This document shows, in pieces, positions 16,707 to 24,790 of a stretch of 64,000 nt of DNA (its first letter is position 1; each line of letters starts with the position of its first letter). A model generated the notes under the pieces. That model was given only the letters and a program-made list of their open reading frames with translations. It was not told the origin of the DNA and ran no database searches. The stretch covers positions 7,502,001-7,566,000 of the forward strand of contig NZ_CP107819.1 of NCBI RefSeq assembly GCF_036346295.1, read 5' to 3'. Made by a program: the position numbers and the translations under genes. The DNA comes from Streptomyces sp. NBC_00536. Its GTDB lineage: Bacteria > Actinomycetota > Actinomycetes > Streptomycetales > Streptomycetaceae.

Positions 16707-17815
16707 CCTCCACCCCCGACCTGCTGTACTCGGAGACCGAGGAAGAACTCCGTTCGGCGGTACGCGCGCTGCTCACCGACCGCTGCGCCCCCGCGGCCCT
16801 CCTCGGGCGCATCGAAACCGCCGCGCCCTACGACCCGGCCCTGTGGACCACCCTCGCCTCGGGCATCGGCGCGGCCGGGCTGCTGGTCCCGGAGAAGCTC
16901 GGCGGACAGGGCGCGAGCCACCGCGAGGCCGCCGTCGTCCTGGAGGAACTGGGCCGGGCCGTCGCCCCGGTCCCCTACCTGACCAGCTCCGTCCTGGCCA
17001 CCGGGATCCTGCTCGACTGCGACTGCCAGCACCCGGCCGTCGCCGGGCTGCTCGCCGAACTCGCCTCCGGGACACGGGTGTGCGTCCCGGTCCTGCCGCT
17101 CACCCTCGCCCCCGGCGCGCCGCCCGCCGTCCTCGTCCGGGACACCGGGGACGGGGTGCTCACCGGTACCGTCACCGCGGTCGCCGACGCGGTCGCCGCC
17201 GACGTCCTGCTGGTGCTCGCGGACACCGGGCTGTACGCCGTCCCGGCCGCGGAGGCCCGTATCGCACCGCAGGTTCCGCTGGACCTGACCCGGCCGCTCG
17301 CCGCCGTCACCCTGGACGGGGCCCGCGGCACCCGGCTCGCGGACCCCGCCACCGCGCGCGCCGCGATCGCCGGGGCGCTGCTCTCCGGGGCGGGGCTGCT
17401 GGCCTCGGAACAGCTCGGGCTCGCGCAGTGGTGCCTGGAGGAGACCATGGCCCACGTCCGCACCCGGCACCAGTTCAACCGGCCCATCGGCTCCTTCCAG
17501 GCCCTCAAGCACCGCCTCGCCCGGCTGTGGCTCGATGTCGCCTCGGCCCGCGCGGCCGCCCGGGGCGCCGCCGACGCCCTGGCCACCTCGGCCCCGGACG
17601 CGCCGCTCGCCGTGGCCGTCGCACAGGCCTTCTGCTCCGGGGTCGCCGTGCGCGCCGCCGAGGAGTGCGTCCAGCTGCACGGCGGCATCGGGATGACCTG
17701 GGAACACCCCGCCCACCTCTACCTCAAGCGGGCCAAGGCCGACTCGCTGGCCCTGGGCACGGCGGGCCACCACCGCGCCCTGGTCGCCGAATTCGCCGAA
17801 CTCCCGGCGCCTTAG
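16703..17815 (+). CDS. Acyl-CoA dehydrogenase, second of a coupled pair
   Basis: A 370-residue acyl-CoA dehydrogenase homologue, shorter and more divergent than its partner. It retains GLLVPEKLGGQGASHREAAVVLEELGRAVAP, HVRTRHQFNRPIGSFQALKHRLA and the C-terminal VQLHGGIGMTWEHPAHLYLKRA, the signature of the family. Its middle domain is degenerate, typical of the second subunit in alpha2-beta2 acyl-CoA dehydrogenases. The ATG at 16703 overlaps the upstream stop. It converges on the SF1 helicase gene 20 bases later. Confidence 0.92.
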   Translation: MTSTPDLLYSETEEELRSAVRALLTDRCAPAALLGRIETAAPYDPALWTTLASGIGAAGLLVPEKLGGQGASHREAAVVLEELGRAVAPVPYLTSSVLATGILLDCDCQHPAVAGLLAELASGTRVCVPVLPLTLAPGAPPAVLVRDTGDGVLTGTVTAVADAVAADVLLVLADTGLYAVPAAEARIAPQVPLDLTRPLAAVTLDGARGTRLADPATARAAIAGALLSGAGLLASEQLGLAQWCLEETMAHVRTRHQFNRPIGSFQALKHRLARLWLDVASARAAARGAADALATSAPDAPLAVAVAQAFCSGVAVRAAEECVQLHGGIGMTWEHPAHLYLKRAKADSLALGTAGHHRALVAEFAELPAP

Positions 17816-17835
17816 GGAGGGTTCGTCCTGCCCGG

Positions 17836-20800
17836 CTACCAGGTGTGGGACGGCAGGGACTGCGCCAGGGTCGCGAAGAACCGCTGGTCGCGCCACGCGT
17901 CGAGGTCGCCGATCACGAACAGTCGGCGTTTGGCGCGGCTGACCGCGACATTGAGGAGGTTCGGCCGGGAGGCCGCCCAGGCCCGCGCGCCCGGGCGGCG
18001 CGGATCCGTGCCCAGGACCAGGATGACGACGTCCGCCTCCTTGCCCTGGGTCGTGTGCACCGTACCCACCCGCTCGGGCGGCATCAGGTCGCGGCAGGCC
18101 CGCTTCGCGCCCGCGACGACCTGGCGGAACGGGCTGATGACGAACACGTCCCGGGCCAGGTCCACTCCGCCCTCGTCGCGCAGCCGCTCCAGGACGCGGC
18201 GCAGCGCCCGGCCCTCCTCCGGGACCCAGTGCCCGTCCGTTTCGGTCGCCTCCGTCGAGACGACGTTCACCCAGCTGCTGGCGGGCCGGTAGACGTACGG
18301 CTTGCGGTCGCCCGCGGCCGTCCCCTGGACCATCAGGCCGTCGTAGGCGATGGCGTTGCTGATGGAGAACATCGGATCGTCGCACCGCCGGTGCACCCGC
18401 AGCGGCGAGCCGACCCACACCTCGTGGCCGCCGTCGGGCAGTTCCGCGGGCAGCAGGGTGCCGTAGCGGTTGGCCCGGTCGGCCAGCCGCTGCACCGACG
18501 TGCGCCCCGGCGCCCACTCCTCCGCCACCCCGAAGTCGTCGCGCAGCGCGCGCTGCGCCGTCCACGGCAGGACCGTGACCGGCTCCAGCTGGAGCGGGTC
18601 GCCGACGACGACCGTGCGCCGGGCCCGCCACATCCCGCCCACCGCCATCTGCGGGGTCGCCTGCCCGGCCTCGTCGACGAACAGCCAGCCCAGCGCCTCC
18701 GGTCCGAGCCGCCCGAAGACCCGGTCGAGCGAGGCGAAGGTCGTCGAAACGACCGGGACCAGCAGGAACAGGCTCTGCCAGGCCGCCCGCAGGTGCGCCT
18801 CGGGCACCGTCTTCGGCACCGCGCCGGTGACCGCGTCCATGGCGGCCATCAGATTGGCGTACATCGTGCGGGCGGTGCAGCGCAGGAACGCCCGGTGCAG
18901 GTGCAGCGCGGCGAGGAACAGCTCGGTACGGGCCGCGGTGATCTCCGGGTCCGACCAGGGGGCGGCGCGCTCGCGCACCTGGTCGTCGGTGAGCCAGGCC
19001 TCCTCCGGCACGAACCCCGCCCACCGGGCGCGGGCCGCGCCGAGGGTCCGCTCGACGCGCTCGACGTGGGCGCGCGCCGCGTCCGCCGCCTCCTGCCGGG
19101 CGCGCAGGCGCTCCGCCGCCGCTTCCACGGCCGCCCGTACGCCGTCGCGCCGCTCCTGCGCCGCTTCGCACGCCTGCCGTGCGGCGGCGACCGTCCGCGC
19201 GGCCTCCGCCTCGCCCGCGTGCCACTCGCGCGCGGCCCGCCCCAGCGTGAAGAGGCTGACGGTGAAGCCGGGACGGCGGGCCAGCTGCGCCCCGTGCGCC
19301 TGCTCGGCCTCCGCCAGGGACTGCCGTACGCGCGCCAGGGCGGCCTCGGCCGCCGGGAGTTCGCCCCGCGCACGGGCCACCGCGGTGGTGTCCTGGCCCA
19401 CCGCGCCCTGCGCCCGGCGCAGCGCCTCGTAGACCGCGTCCCGGCCGGCGTGCGCCGCGGCGGCCGCCGCGCGCTCGTCGCGCAGCCGCTCGACCTCGGC
19501 GAGCGCGGCCTCGAAACGCTGCCTGCCCTCGCGCCACACGCCGGTCTGCGGGGTGTCGCGCCACTGCCGCAGGAGGTGGGAGAGACCGCTGCCGCTGTCG
19601 ATCCAGGCATTGCGGGGGCGCGGGTGCGGGGGCCGTCCGGCCGCCGGGGGGACGGGCGGCGGGGGCGGCGGCGGGGCGCCGGTGTCGCTCTGGCGGTACT
19701 TGCCGTGCCAGAAGCGGTTGACGAACTCCAGGCGGTTGCGCTTGCTGCCCAGGCGCGCGGCGACCGCGCCCCAGGCGGGCTCGCCCTTCAGCAGACGGGT
19801 GGCCTGTTCGGCGAAGTGGTCGGCGTCGTCCCGCCACCGCTCGCCGAGCGCGGCGCGGGCGGGGATCTCGGTGGAGATGTTCTCCACCGCGCCGTTGTTG
19901 GCGGAGGCGACGACCATCTCGAAGCCGGTGAACTCCGGGCGCAGGGGGGTGACCGTACGGGTGTAGTCACCGCTCTTCCAGACGTACGGCGCCTGCTCGG
20001 CGAAGGCCTGCGAGGGCAGACGCAGGGCCGCCAGCAGCCGGGCGCGCTCGACGACGGCCGCGGCGAAGCAGTCGCGCAGCATGGTGGTCTTGCCGGTGCC
20101 CGGGGGCCCGTTGACGGCGAAGATCCCGGACCCGGCCCCGGGTGTCTCCCCGCCCGCGGCGGCCAGGTCGGCGTGGATGGCGTTGACGGCGAACTGCTGG
20201 CTCAGCGCGAGCGCGTGCCCGGGGTCGGCGGGCCACCGGCCCGCCGGTGTCCGCTCGGGAGTGACCCCGGCCAGCGCCGCCTCGGGGTACAGCCGCAGGT
20301 CCACACGGCGGGAGCGGTCGAAGGCGGAGCCGGGGGTGAGGTAGGAGGCCAGGCCCCGGCCGGGGTCCCGCGAGGCGAGGCCGCGGGCGACCCGGTCGAG
20401 GTCGGCGGCTATGAAACTGTTGAGGAAGTCCTGCTGTTCGGCCCCGGAGCCCGCCCCGTCGGCCGCGCCGCCGCCCGCCCGGTCCAGCCGTACGGGAACG
20501 CTGCGCACGCGCACCCCGGCGGGGGCCAGGGCCACGGAAACCCCCCAGGCGCGCGCCAGTTCGTCGGTGAAGGCGAGCAGGCCGCGGGCGCTCACGACCG
20601 CGGCGGCGAGGCCGGAGCCGTCGTCGTCCTCGCCATTGCCCTCATCAGGGTGGGTCTCGGCGTGCGCCTCGCCGAGTGCACCCGCCCGTGCGGTCCACGC
20701 TTCGGCCTCCTCGGCGAACCCGTCGAGCCAGCCGGGCCCGCCCGGCCCGGGGGTGACGGCGCGGCCGGTGGCCCAGGCACAAGTGGAGAAGACGGGGGAG

Positions 20801-21147
20801 TCCAGCAGCAGCCGTCCCTCGTCGGTCACGGTCAGCGCGAACAGCGCGCTCTCGCCGTCCATCCGGCCGTCGTGGTCCTCGTCGCTCTCCCCGAAGACGT
20901 CGAGCAGGGTGTCGCGCACCGCGCTGAGCGGATAGGTCCCGCCGTACACGACGTGCTGCCACCCGTACCCCGGCTCCACGGGCACGGACCGCAGCGCGTG
21001 CCCGGCCTCCCACGGCATGGGCCGGTCCGCCTCGGCCGCGTACACCCGCTCCCGGACGGACAGCCCGGGGACCTTCTGCGGACTGAACAGCTCGACCGCG
21101 CGCCAGTACCCCACGATCCCGCTCCGCCGACCGCGTTCGCCCCCCAT
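17836..21147 (-). CDS. Large SF1 (UPF1-like) helicase/ATPase with central coiled coil
   Basis: A 1103-residue DNA or RNA helicase. After a roughly 340-residue N-terminal region of unknown fold, the Walker A GPPGTGKTT lies at residues 347-355. A long Ala/Arg/Glu-rich coiled coil follows at about 540-730, then motif II as DEAGQATP, motif III GDPLQLEP, HRRCDDPMF, TVHTTQGKEADVVILVLG and the motif VI region LLNVAVSRAKRRLFVIGD. A proline run (PPPPPPP) sits near residue 494. The start at 21147 places the gene 190 bases from a divergent amyloid-motif gene pair with two GTGATCAC palindromes between. Related stand-alone SF1 ATPases occur in bacterial defence loci; that role here is a suggestion only. 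Confidence 0.88.
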   Translation of the reverse strand: MGGERGRRSGIVGYWRAVELFSPQKVPGLSVRERVYAAEADRPMPWEAGHALRSVPVEPGYGWQHVVYGGTYPLSAVRDTLLDVFGESDEDHDGRMDGESALFALTVTDEGRLLLDSPVFSTCAWATGRAVTPGPGGPGWLDGFAEEAEAWTARAGALGEAHAETHPDEGNGEDDDGSGLAAAVVSARGLLAFTDELARAWGVSVALAPAGVRVRSVPVRLDRAGGGAADGAGSGAEQQDFLNSFIAADLDRVARGLASRDPGRGLASYLTPGSAFDRSRRVDLRLYPEAALAGVTPERTPAGRWPADPGHALALSQQFAVNAIHADLAAAGGETPGAGSGIFAVNGPPGTGKTTMLRDCFAAAVVERARLLAALRLPSQAFAEQAPYVWKSGDYTRTVTPLRPEFTGFEMVVASANNGAVENISTEIPARAALGERWRDDADHFAEQATRLLKGEPAWGAVAARLGSKRNRLEFVNRFWHGKYRQSDTGAPPPPPPPVPPAAGRPPHPRPRNAWIDSGSGLSHLLRQWRDTPQTGVWREGRQRFEAALAEVERLRDERAAAAAAHAGRDAVYEALRRAQGAVGQDTTAVARARGELPAAEAALARVRQSLAEAEQAHGAQLARRPGFTVSLFTLGRAAREWHAGEAEAARTVAAARQACEAAQERRDGVRAAVEAAAERLRARQEAADAARAHVERVERTLGAARARWAGFVPEEAWLTDDQVRERAAPWSDPEITAARTELFLAALHLHRAFLRCTARTMYANLMAAMDAVTGAVPKTVPEAHLRAAWQSLFLLVPVVSTTFASLDRVFGRLGPEALGWLFVDEAGQATPQMAVGGMWRARRTVVVGDPLQLEPVTVLPWTAQRALRDDFGVAEEWAPGRTSVQRLADRANRYGTLLPAELPDGGHEVWVGSPLRVHRRCDDPMFSISNAIAYDGLMVQGTAAGDRKPYVYRPASSWVNVVSTEATETDGHWVPEEGRALRRVLERLRDEGGVDLARDVFVISPFRQVVAGAKRACRDLMPPERVGTVHTTQGKEADVVILVLGTDPRRPGARAWAASRPNLLNVAVSRAKRRLFVIGDLDAWRDQRFFATLAQSLPSHTW

Positions 21148-21177
21148 ACCGACCGCTCCCGTCTTTCGGTGGTCGCT

Positions 21178-21255
21178 GTGATCACTACACCGCACCTTAC
21201 GGGGCCCGTGACGGCGGGTCAGGCGGTTGCGGATCGCGGGCACGGTGATCACCGT
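21178..21255. promoter_or_regulatory. Two GTGATCAC palindromes in the divergent intergenic region
   Basis: GTGATCAC occurs at 21178-21185 and again at 21245-21252, the second within a perfect 14-base palindrome ACGGTGATCACCGT (21242-21255). They are 67 bases apart, between the SF1 helicase start (21147) and the small helical protein start (21338), and could bind one regulator controlling both directions. Confidence 0.45.
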
Positions 21256-21337
21256 TTCCCCGTTCCGGCCGATGACACAGGCCGCCGGGCGCGGTTACCG
21301 TTGCGGCACTGCGCGGGGACGGCGGAGGGGGAGCGGC

Positions 21338-21820
21338 ATGCTGGACGGAGCGATGGCAGCGCTGGCGGCGTCGGTGGGTTCGGCCGTCGTACAGGCCGCC
21401 GGGACGGACGCCTGGACGGCGTTCCGGGACCGGCTGGCCCGGCTGCTCGGCCGCGGCGACGGGCGCCGGGACGGGGAGCGGGCCGGGCAGGCGGAGACCG
21501 CCCAGCTAGCGCGCCTGGACCGGACCGCGGCCGAACTGGCGGCGGCCGGGGGAGACGGGGGCGGGTCGCGGGACACCGCCGCCGAGCAGCGGGCGCGGCA
21601 CGTCGCGGCCTGGCGGACCCGGACCGAGGACCTGCTGGAGGAGCTGGAACCGGACGAGCGTGCCGTGCTCGCGGCGGAACTCCGCGCGCTCCTCGACGGG
21701 GCGGCGCAGGCGGTGCGTCCGGCCGCCGGGGGCGTCGCGCACAACGTGTTCCACGGCCCGGCGGCGGTCCAGTCGGGGGACCGCAACGTCCAGGTGAACC
21801 GGTTCGACTCCCGCCCGTGA
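21338..21820 (+). CDS. Small helical protein with C-terminal RHIM-like amyloid signalling motif (Bell-domain-like)
   Basis: A 160-residue, mostly helical protein, with helices around residues 3-40 (AAGTDAWTAFRDRLARLLGR), 50-70 and 80-122 (ARHVAAWRTRTEDLLEELEPDE). Residues 138-154 read FHGPAAVQSGDRNVQVN, close to the bacterial amyloid signalling (BASS) motifs that resemble eukaryotic RHIM, with the VQxGxxN core. Short helical proteins with such a C-terminal motif, called Bell-domain proteins, are known partners of effectors carrying the same motif at the N-terminus. Exactly that occurs in the next gene, which overlaps by GTGA. GGAGGGGGAG precedes the ATG. Family naming is by resemblance, not by search. 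Confidence 0.75.
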   Translation: MLDGAMAALAASVGSAVVQAAGTDAWTAFRDRLARLLGRGDGRRDGERAGQAETAQLARLDRTAAELAAAGGDGGGSRDTAAEQRARHVAAWRTRTEDLLEELEPDERAVLAAELRALLDGAAQAVRPAAGGVAHNVFHGPAAVQSGDRNVQVNRFDSRP

Positions 21821-22518
21821 GCGGGGGCGGCGAGGACGGGGACTCCGGCGGGGACGCCTTCCACGGTCCGGCCGGGGTCCAGCGCGGCAGCGGGAACCTC
21901 CAGGTCAACTTCCACGAGCACCGTACGGGCATCCTCTCGGCCTGCGCGGTCGCCCTGGTGTGCGCGGTCACCGTGATCGCCGTCCGCCTCGGCGGCGACC
22001 CGGGCGCCGGGTCCGCGGCGGCGCCGACCGGGACCCCGGACGTCCACACGGCACCGGCGCCCGCCCCGCGCCCGGACCCGACCGGCCCGGATCCGTCGGT
22101 GCTGACCGGGCGGCTGGTCAACCACGGCAGCGCGCTGTGCCTGCGGGATCCGGGCGCCGCGCAGGACCCCGTACCGGTGCAGGACACCTGCACCGGCGAC
22201 GCCGACCGGAGCTGGACGCTGGCCACCCGCGACGGCGGCGCCACCCGCACCCTGCGCGATGGCCTCGGCGGCCGGTGCCTGACCGTGACGGGCTCCGAGA
22301 ACTTCGCGCCCGTCCGCCTGCTCGCCTGCACCGCCCAGGGGGACGGACAGCGCTGGAAACTCCTGTGGGGCACCGGCGACCGCGCGGGCCTCTTCGCGCT
22401 GCGCGCGGACGGCAACGCCAAGTGCCTGATGGTGCAGGGGCGGGAGGCATCCCGCCCCGCGGCCCAGACGTCCTGCGGCGAGGAGTACGACGACCAGTGG
22501 TGGCACCTGGCGCCGTGA
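21817..22518 (+). CDS. Membrane-anchored ricin-type lectin with N-terminal RHIM-like motif, likely effector
   Basis: A 233-residue protein translated from a GTG overlapping the upstream stop. Residues 15-31 read FHGPAGVQRGSGNLQVN, identical at 12 of 17 positions to the C-terminal motif of the preceding protein. A transmembrane span follows at about 38-57 (GILSACAVALVCAVTVIAV), then a Pro/Ala linker and a ricin-type beta-trefoil (about 95-233) with repeated L-C-L and Q-W-type elements such as ALCLRDP, CLTVTG, QRWKL and DDQWWHLAP. The motif would be cytoplasmic and the lectin extracytoplasmic. It could be a receptor that nucleates its partner or a membrane-acting effector. Confidence 0.75.
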   Translation: MSGGGEDGDSGGDAFHGPAGVQRGSGNLQVNFHEHRTGILSACAVALVCAVTVIAVRLGGDPGAGSAAAPTGTPDVHTAPAPAPRPDPTGPDPSVLTGRLVNHGSALCLRDPGAAQDPVPVQDTCTGDADRSWTLATRDGGATRTLRDGLGGRCLTVTGSENFAPVRLLACTAQGDGQRWKLLWGTGDRAGLFALRADGNAKCLMVQGREASRPAAQTSCGEEYDDQWWHLAP

Positions 22519-22546
22519 CCGGGCCCCGCCCCCGGCAGGAGCCCGG
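22519..22546. terminator. GC hairpin repeat after the lectin gene
   Basis: A 28-base CCGGGC...GCCCGG element immediately after the lectin stop codon. The same element with one changed base recurs at 23020-23047 after the GNAT gene, suggesting a dispersed terminator-like repeat. Confidence 0.45.
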
Positions 22547-22566
22547 ACCCCTGGCATGCTTCCGTC

Positions 22567-23013
22567 ATGATCTTCCGTACGGCCACGCGGCAGGACCTGC
22601 CCGCGATCATCGCGCTCCTGTCCGACGAGGACGCCGTGGTGGATCCGCGGACCGTCGAGGTCGACGCGGCGTACGAGCGGGCCTTCGCGGCCGTGGACGC
22701 CGACGGACGCAACGAGATGGTGGTCCTGGACGAGGGCGACGGCACGGTCGTCGGCTGTCTCCAGCTCACCTACATCCCCGGTCTGGGGCGCCACGGCCAG
22801 GAGCGCGCGCTCATCGAGGCGGTACGGGTACGGGCCGACCGGCGCGGCGCCGGTCTCGGCCGCTCCCTGCTCACCTGGGCCATCGACCGGGCACGCTCCC
22901 GCGGCTGCACCCTGGTGCAGCTCACCAGCAACAAGCGGCGCGCCGAGGCCCACCGCCTGTACGGATCGCTCGGCTTCGCCGCGAGCCACGACGGATTCAA
23001 ACTGCCGCTGTGA
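22567..23013 (+). CDS. GNAT-family N-acetyltransferase
   Basis: A 148-residue single-domain acetyltransferase. The acetyl-CoA pyrophosphate loop is visible as VRADRRGAGLGRSLLTWAI, followed by the NKRRAEAHRLYGSLGF strand-helix typical of amino-group acetyltransferases. The N-terminus FRTATRQDLPAIIALL is the standard first strand. Substrate is unknown. It sits between two copies of a terminator-like hairpin, so it is probably transcribed on its own. Confidence 0.92.
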   Translation: MIFRTATRQDLPAIIALLSDEDAVVDPRTVEVDAAYERAFAAVDADGRNEMVVLDEGDGTVVGCLQLTYIPGLGRHGQERALIEAVRVRADRRGAGLGRSLLTWAIDRARSRGCTLVQLTSNKRRAEAHRLYGSLGFAASHDGFKLPL

Positions 23014-23019
23014 CCGTGA

Positions 23020-23047
23020 CCGGGCCCCGCCCCCGGCGGGAGCCCGG
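23020..23047. terminator. GC hairpin repeat after the GNAT gene
   Basis: Second copy of the 28-base element seen at 22519-22546 (one base different), directly after the GNAT stop codon and ahead of a promoter-like sequence. Confidence 0.45.
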
Positions 23048-23071
23048 GGGCGAAAAAATTCCGCCCGGCGA

Positions 23072-23098
23072 TGTCGAGAACCCGCGGCCCGCTCCGTC
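23072..23098 (+). promoter_or_regulatory. ECF42-type promoter TGTCGA-N17-CGTC
   Basis: TGTCGA at 23072-23077 and CGTC at 23095-23098, 17 bases apart, upstream of the DGPF gene. This matches the -35/-10 pattern reported for ECF42 sigma factors (TGTCGA with CGA/TC), whose gene lies next door, so autoregulation is likely. Confidence 0.6.
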
Positions 23099-23149
23099 CC
23101 CGTGGTGAAGGCGCCCACAATGGGTCGCACCAGCACCGAGGAGAACGCC

Positions 23150-23557
23150 ATGGCCAAGTACCTGCTTCTCAAGCACTACCGCGGCGCCCCGGCCGCCGTC
23201 AACGACGTCCCCATGAACCAGTGGACCCCGCAGGAGATCACGGACCACGTGCGGTACATGCAGGACTTCGCGGCCCGGCTCGAAGGCACCGGAGAGTTCG
23301 TCGACGGCCAGGCGCTGGCCCCGGAGGGGACGTTCGTCCGGTACGACGGCGAGGGCCGCCCGCCGGTCACCGACGGCCCGTTCGCCGAGACCAAGGACCT
23401 GATCGCGGGCTGGATGGTGATCGACGTCGACAGCTACGACCGCGCCGTCGAGCTGGCCGGTGAACTCTCGGCCGCCCCCGGGGCGGGCGGCAAGCCGATC
23501 CACGAGTGGCTGGAGGTGCGCCCGTTCCTGGCCGCGCCGCCCACCATCACGGAGTGA
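23150..23557 (+). CDS. YCII-related DGPF-domain protein
   Basis: A 135-residue protein with the defining VTDGPFAETKDLIAGW motif of DGPF (YCII-related) proteins, preceded by MAKYLLLKHYRG. These small ferredoxin-like-fold proteins are the conserved genomic partners and targets of ECF42 sigma factors, and their biochemical role is not settled. The ATG at 23150 has GAGGAG seven bases upstream. The stop overlaps a GTG that may start the sigma factor gene, indicating co-translation. Confidence 0.9.
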   Translation: MAKYLLLKHYRGAPAAVNDVPMNQWTPQEITDHVRYMQDFAARLEGTGEFVDGQALAPEGTFVRYDGEGRPPVTDGPFAETKDLIAGWMVIDVDSYDRAVELAGELSAAPGAGGKPIHEWLEVRPFLAAPPTITE

Positions 23558-24768
23558 CGCCTCCCGTGACCCCTCCCGTGCCCTCTCCGATGCCCCCTCC
23601 AATGAACAACGAGGCGGCCCTGCTCCGGAGCCTCACACCGGGCGTGCTCGGGATCCTCGTCCGCCGCGGAGCCGATTTCGCGGCGGCCGAGGACGCCGTA
23701 CAGGACGCGCTGGTCGAGGCCGTCCGGGTGTGGCCGGCCGACAGCCCGCGGGACCCGAAGGGCTGGCTGGTCACCGTCGCCTGGCGGCGGTTCCTCGACG
23801 CGACCCGGGCGGACACCGCCCGCCGCCGCCGCGAGGACCTCGTCGAGGTGCAGCCGGAGCCCGGTCCCGCACCCGAGCGGGACGACACGCTCCAGCTCTA
23901 CTTCCTGTGCGCCCACCCCTCGCTGACGCCGTCGTCCGCGGTCGCGCTCACCCTGCGCGCCGTGGGCGGGCTCACCACCCGCCAGATCGCCCGGGCCTAC
24001 CTGGTGCCCGAGGCGACCATGGCGCAGCGGATCAGCCGGGCCAAGCGCACCGTCTCCGGCGTCAGGCTCAACGAGCCCGGCGATGTCGCCACCGTGCTGC
24101 GCGTCCTCTACCTGGTCTTCAACGAGGGCTACTCCGGCGACCTCGATCTCGCCGCAGAGGCGATCCGGCTCACCCGGCAGCTCGCGGCCGTGATCGACCA
24201 CCCCGAGGTGGCGGGGCTGCTCGCCCTCATGCTGCTCCACCACGCCCGGCGGGCCGGCCGCACCGCGGCCGACGGCAGCCTGGTGCCGCTCGCCGAGCAG
24301 GACCGCGGCCGGTGGGACAACGCGATGATCGCCGAGGGCGTCGGGATCCTCCAGGCGGCCCTCGCCCGCGACCGGCTGGGCGAATTCCAGGCCCAGGCCG
24401 CCATCGCGGCGCTGCACGCCGACGCGCGCAGCGCCGGGGAGACCGACTGGGTGCAGATCGTCGAGTGGTACGACGAGCTGGTGGGTCTGACCGACAGCCC
24501 GGTCGTCCGGCTCAACCGGGCGGTGGCCGTCGGCGAGGCCGACGGCCCGCGCGCCGGGCTGGCGGCGCTCGCCGCGCTGGACGACTCCGCCCGCCGGGGC
24601 CCGCTGCCCCGCCGCACCGCGGTGGCGGCGTACCTCCACGAGCGCGACGGCGACCTTGCGACGGCGGCCCGGCTGTACGCCGAAGCGGCCCTCCAGGCAC
24701 CCAACCTCGCGGAACGCGACCACCTGACGCGCCAGGCCGCCCGCCTCAACGCCCGCCGTCCCCGCTGA
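23554..24768 (+). CDS. ECF42-type sigma factor with C-terminal TPR-like extension
   Basis: A 404-residue sigma factor, about twice the usual ECF length. Region 2 is seen as ADFAAAEDAVQDALVEAVRVWP and GWLVTVAWRRFLDATRAD, and region 4 as LTLRAVGGLTTRQIARAYLVPEATMAQRISRAKR. The remaining 200 residues are helical (VLYLVFNEGYSGD, DSPVVRLNRAVAVGEADGP, AAYLHERDGDLATAARLY), the extension that in ECF42 proteins is needed for activity. Five in-frame starts (GTG 23554, 23566, 23578; ATG 23590, 23602) lie in a CCTCCCGTG-like repeat; the first is given because it overlaps the DGPF stop. The true start may be any of them. Confidence 0.9.
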   Translation: MTPPVTPPVPSPMPPPMNNEAALLRSLTPGVLGILVRRGADFAAAEDAVQDALVEAVRVWPADSPRDPKGWLVTVAWRRFLDATRADTARRRREDLVEVQPEPGPAPERDDTLQLYFLCAHPSLTPSSAVALTLRAVGGLTTRQIARAYLVPEATMAQRISRAKRTVSGVRLNEPGDVATVLRVLYLVFNEGYSGDLDLAAEAIRLTRQLAAVIDHPEVAGLLALMLLHHARRAGRTAADGSLVPLAEQDRGRWDNAMIAEGVGILQAALARDRLGEFQAQAAIAALHADARSAGETDWVQIVEWYDELVGLTDSPVVRLNRAVAVGEADGPRAGLAALAALDDSARRGPLPRRTAVAAYLHERDGDLATAARLYAEAALQAPNLAERDHLTRQAARLNARRPR

Positions 24769-24790
24769 CAGGCCGAAAGGACACCCTCCC

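Noticed and set aside
16843..22518. A plus-strand open frame of 1891 codons across the helicase region
   Set aside because: It is antisense to the helicase with well-formed motifs; its own translation is Arg/Gly/Pro-rich without family motifs. Only its last 233 codons (from GTG 21817) are a real gene.
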